From Bacteroidales bacterium (GTDB lineage: Bacteria; Bacteroidota; Bacteroidia; Bacteroidales; UBA932), in assembly GCA_017504965.1 (NCBI GenBank), contig JAFVQD010000006.1, positions 186,001-250,000 on the forward strand: a stretch of 64,000 nucleotides of DNA, read 5' to 3'. Numbering within the stretch: the first letter of the stretch is position 1; each line of letters starts with the position of its first letter. The position numbers and the translations under genes were made by a program. Shown piece after piece: positions 62,470 to 64,000 of this stretch. Under the pieces are notes generated by a model. That model was not told the origin of the DNA, searched no databases, and saw only the letters and a program-made list of their open reading frames with translations.

Positions 62470-62511
62470 ATGAAATTTATCGTATATCACCCTTTTATTG
62501 ACAAATTTTAA

Positions 62512-62519
62512 TATCTTTG
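62512..62519 (+). promoter_or_regulatory. -7 promoter element of the POT transporter gene
   Basis: TATCTTTG, 42 bases before the ATG at 62562; TTGACA upstream of it is too close for a Bacteroidetes -33 element. Confidence 0.45.
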
Positions 62520-62561
62520 CGAAATACTTACAGAAAAACTAACTAATTTAACTAAACTAAT

Positions 62562-64000
62562 ATGTTCAAAAATCACCCTAAAGGTTTGTTGGCAGCGGCT
62601 CTAAGTAACATGGGCGAACGCTTCGGTTACTACATTATGAACGCTGTACTGGTATTGTTCCTATGCTCGAAATTCGGTCTGCCAGAGGGACAAAGTACCA
62701 CTATCTATTCTGTTTTCTATGCAGGTATTTATGTTTTAAGCTTGGTCGGAGGTCTTATTGCTGACCGTACCCAGAACTACAAGGCTACCATCAAGACCGG
62801 TCTTGTAATTATGGCTTCAGGTTATGTTCTGCTATCTATTCCTATTCTATCTACAGCAGAGAACATCAACTGGCTCCTCCCTCTGACTTGTGGTGCACTT
62901 TTCCTTATCGCATTCGGTAACGGTCTTTTCAAAGGTAACTTGCAGGCTATCGTAGGTCAGATGTATGATGACCTTGAGGCTGAAGCTGCCAAAGAGGGCC
63001 CTGAAGCGCTTAAAGCTGCTAAAGACAAGAGAGACTCAGGTTTCCAGATTTTCTATGTATTCATCAATGTCGGTGGTCTTATCGCACCATTCGTAGCACC
63101 TCTTCTTCGTGAATGGTGGCTTGGCACCAACGGTTTGGTATACAATGCCCAGCTTCCTGCTCTTTGCCACGAGTTCCTTACAAATGGCAGTGCTATGGCT
63201 GCTGATGCATTCAATAACTTGTCAGTATTGATGGCTCAGGTAGGTGCAAATGTTTCAGATATGGCAAATGAGTGCCAGCGCTATCTTCAGATCTTCAACG
63301 AAGGTATCCACTACTCATTCATCGCATCTGTGGCTGCTATGGTTATCTCTTTGGTTATCTTCTTCTTCTCACAGAAGAGATTCCCTAACCCTGCCAAGAA
63401 AGAGGCTGTCAAGAGTGTTGACTATACCCCTGAAGAGAAAGCTGCTGCAGCTAAAGAGATCAAACAGCGTATGTTTGCTCTGTTTGCAGTGCTTGGTATC
63501 GTTATCTTCTTCTGGTTCTCATTCCACCAGAACGGTACATCACTTTCACTATTTGCACGTGACTTCGTAGACTCATCAGCTATCGCTCCTGAGATCTGGC
63601 AAGCTGTGAATCCTTTCTTCGTGATTACACTTACCCCTGTGGTAATGTGGCTGTTTGCATCATTTGCGCGCAAAGGCAAAGCCATCTCTACCCCCAGGAA
63701 GATCGCTATCGGTATGTTTATCGCAGGTCTTGCTTACCTGTTGCTCGCTATCTTCTCTTCAGTAAACGGTTATCCTTCAGCTACTGAGTTCAAAGCTCTT
63801 CCTCTTGAGGCTCAGGCTAAAGCTCACTGGTGGATCCTTATCGCTGTTTACTTCTTCCTGACAGTAGCAGAGCTATTCATCTCACCTCTTGGTCTTTCAT
63901 TCGTATCTAAAGTGGCTCCTAAGAGTATGCTTGGTCTATGCCAGGGTCTTTGGTTGTGTGCTACCGCTATCGGTAACCTCCTACTCCCTCTTGGTCCACT
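62562..64000 (+). CDS. POT family proton-dependent oligopeptide transporter, N-terminal part
   Basis: The reading frame is open from ATG 62562 to the window edge (479 codons, stop beyond it). The start MFKNHPKGLLAAALSNMGER leads into the family motif NMGERFGYYIMNAVLVLF (the ExxERFxYY-type signature, ~16-33). Many membrane helices follow (LVGGLIADRTQNYKA, LIAFGNGLFKGNLQAIVGQM, FQIFYVFINVGGLIAPFVAP, VFFFSQKRF), and there is a long hydrophilic loop near residues 190-240. It imports di- and tripeptides with protons across the inner membrane, fitting the peptidases in this window. Because it is cut off at the edge, length and C-terminus cannot be judged. Confidence 0.93.
   Translation, partial: MFKNHPKGLLAAALSNMGERFGYYIMNAVLVLFLCSKFGLPEGQSTTIYSVFYAGIYVLSLVGGLIADRTQNYKATIKTGLVIMASGYVLLSIPILSTAENINWLLPLTCGALFLIAFGNGLFKGNLQAIVGQMYDDLEAEAAKEGPEALKAAKDKRDSGFQIFYVFINVGGLIAPFVAPLLREWWLGTNGLVYNAQLPALCHEFLTNGSAMAADAFNNLSVLMAQVGANVSDMANECQRYLQIFNEGIHYSFIASVAAMVISLVIFFFSQKRFPNPAKKEAVKSVDYTPEEKAAAAKEIKQRMFALFAVLGIVIFFWFSFHQNGTSLSLFARDFVDSSAIAPEIWQAVNPFFVITLTPVVMWLFASFARKGKAISTPRKIAIGMFIAGLAYLLLAIFSSVNGYPSATEFKALPLEAQAKAHWWILIAVYFFLTVAELFISPLGLSFVSKVAPKSMLGLCQGLWLCATAIGNLLLPLGP

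Overview
The window looks like chromosomal DNA from a member of the order Bacteroidales (Bacteroidota). The basis is the gene families (DUF4249 with a TonB-dependent receptor, DUF4831, DUF2795-type acidic protein, BACON and BspA-like repeats, FISUMP lipoprotein, HU-CCDC81-type protein), the TAnnTTTG promoter element upstream of many genes, the near absence of Shine-Dalgarno sequences, and the large insertion in leucyl-tRNA synthetase. Family or genus cannot be fixed from the sequence alone. I see no phage, IS element, integrase, CRISPR array or rRNA. No gene-free stretch exceeds about 260 bases, apart from 40.57-41.13 kb, which holds two tRNA genes and a terminator.

Layout. 0-11.3 kb: the tail of a BamA-like outer-membrane protein, trkA, a DUF2795-type protein, a cobalamin adenosyltransferase with an ABC ATPase, folE, a CCA-adding enzyme with an HsdR_N-domain protein, holA, alr, ettA, and two AraC-type regulators, one of them membrane-bound. 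11.4-18.97 kb (minus strand): two tandem YitT proteins, leuS, an M28-like protein with a TonB C-terminal domain that has lost most of its zinc ligands, gcvT, and a SPOR lipoprotein. 19.06-22.5 kb (plus): DUF389, CapA-like, phoH. 22.5-25 kb (minus): FISUMP lipoprotein, LemA, TPM protein. 25.05-27.75 kb (plus): apbE and a Tat-exported D-aminoacylase-like amidohydrolase. 27.8-35.5 kb (minus): fumarase, then the run recA, rlmN, patatin/barrel protein, recX, prfB; prfB uses a programmed +1 frameshift. 35.57-39.7 kb (plus): dnaG and metG. 39.8-41.3 kb: a membrane-anchored HU-like protein, tRNA-Glu, tRNA-Asn, and a small lipoprotein. 41.3-47 kb (minus): a large BACON/LRR/M64 lipoprotein, a TSUP permease, and a Uup-type ABC-F protein. 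47.1-51.1 kb (plus): two peptidases (P1 and M16). 51.1-56.8 kb: a cysteine-rich esterase-like lipoprotein, a DUF4249/TonB receptor/small barrel operon, and rhaD. 56.8-59 kb: a glycosyltransferase fused to a membrane PHP-domain protein. 59-64 kb: pepD, DUF4831, an LpxL-type acyltransferase, and the start of a POT peptide transporter.

How the genes fit together. The core is housekeeping: translation (leuS, metG, prfB, ettA, uup, rlmN, CCA enzyme, tRNAs), replication and repair (holA, dnaG, recA, recX), folate and one-carbon metabolism (folE, gcvT) and cell wall (alr). On it sits an unusually peptide-centred envelope set: M16, P1, M64, M20 (PepD), D-aminoacylase, POT transporter and the M28 pseudo-peptidase. 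This suggests an anaerobic peptide user, which is inference. The most unusual items are the degenerate M28-TonB protein, the GT2-PHP fusion, and the coupled M64 lipoprotein and mini-lipoprotein that end in the same C-terminal tail.
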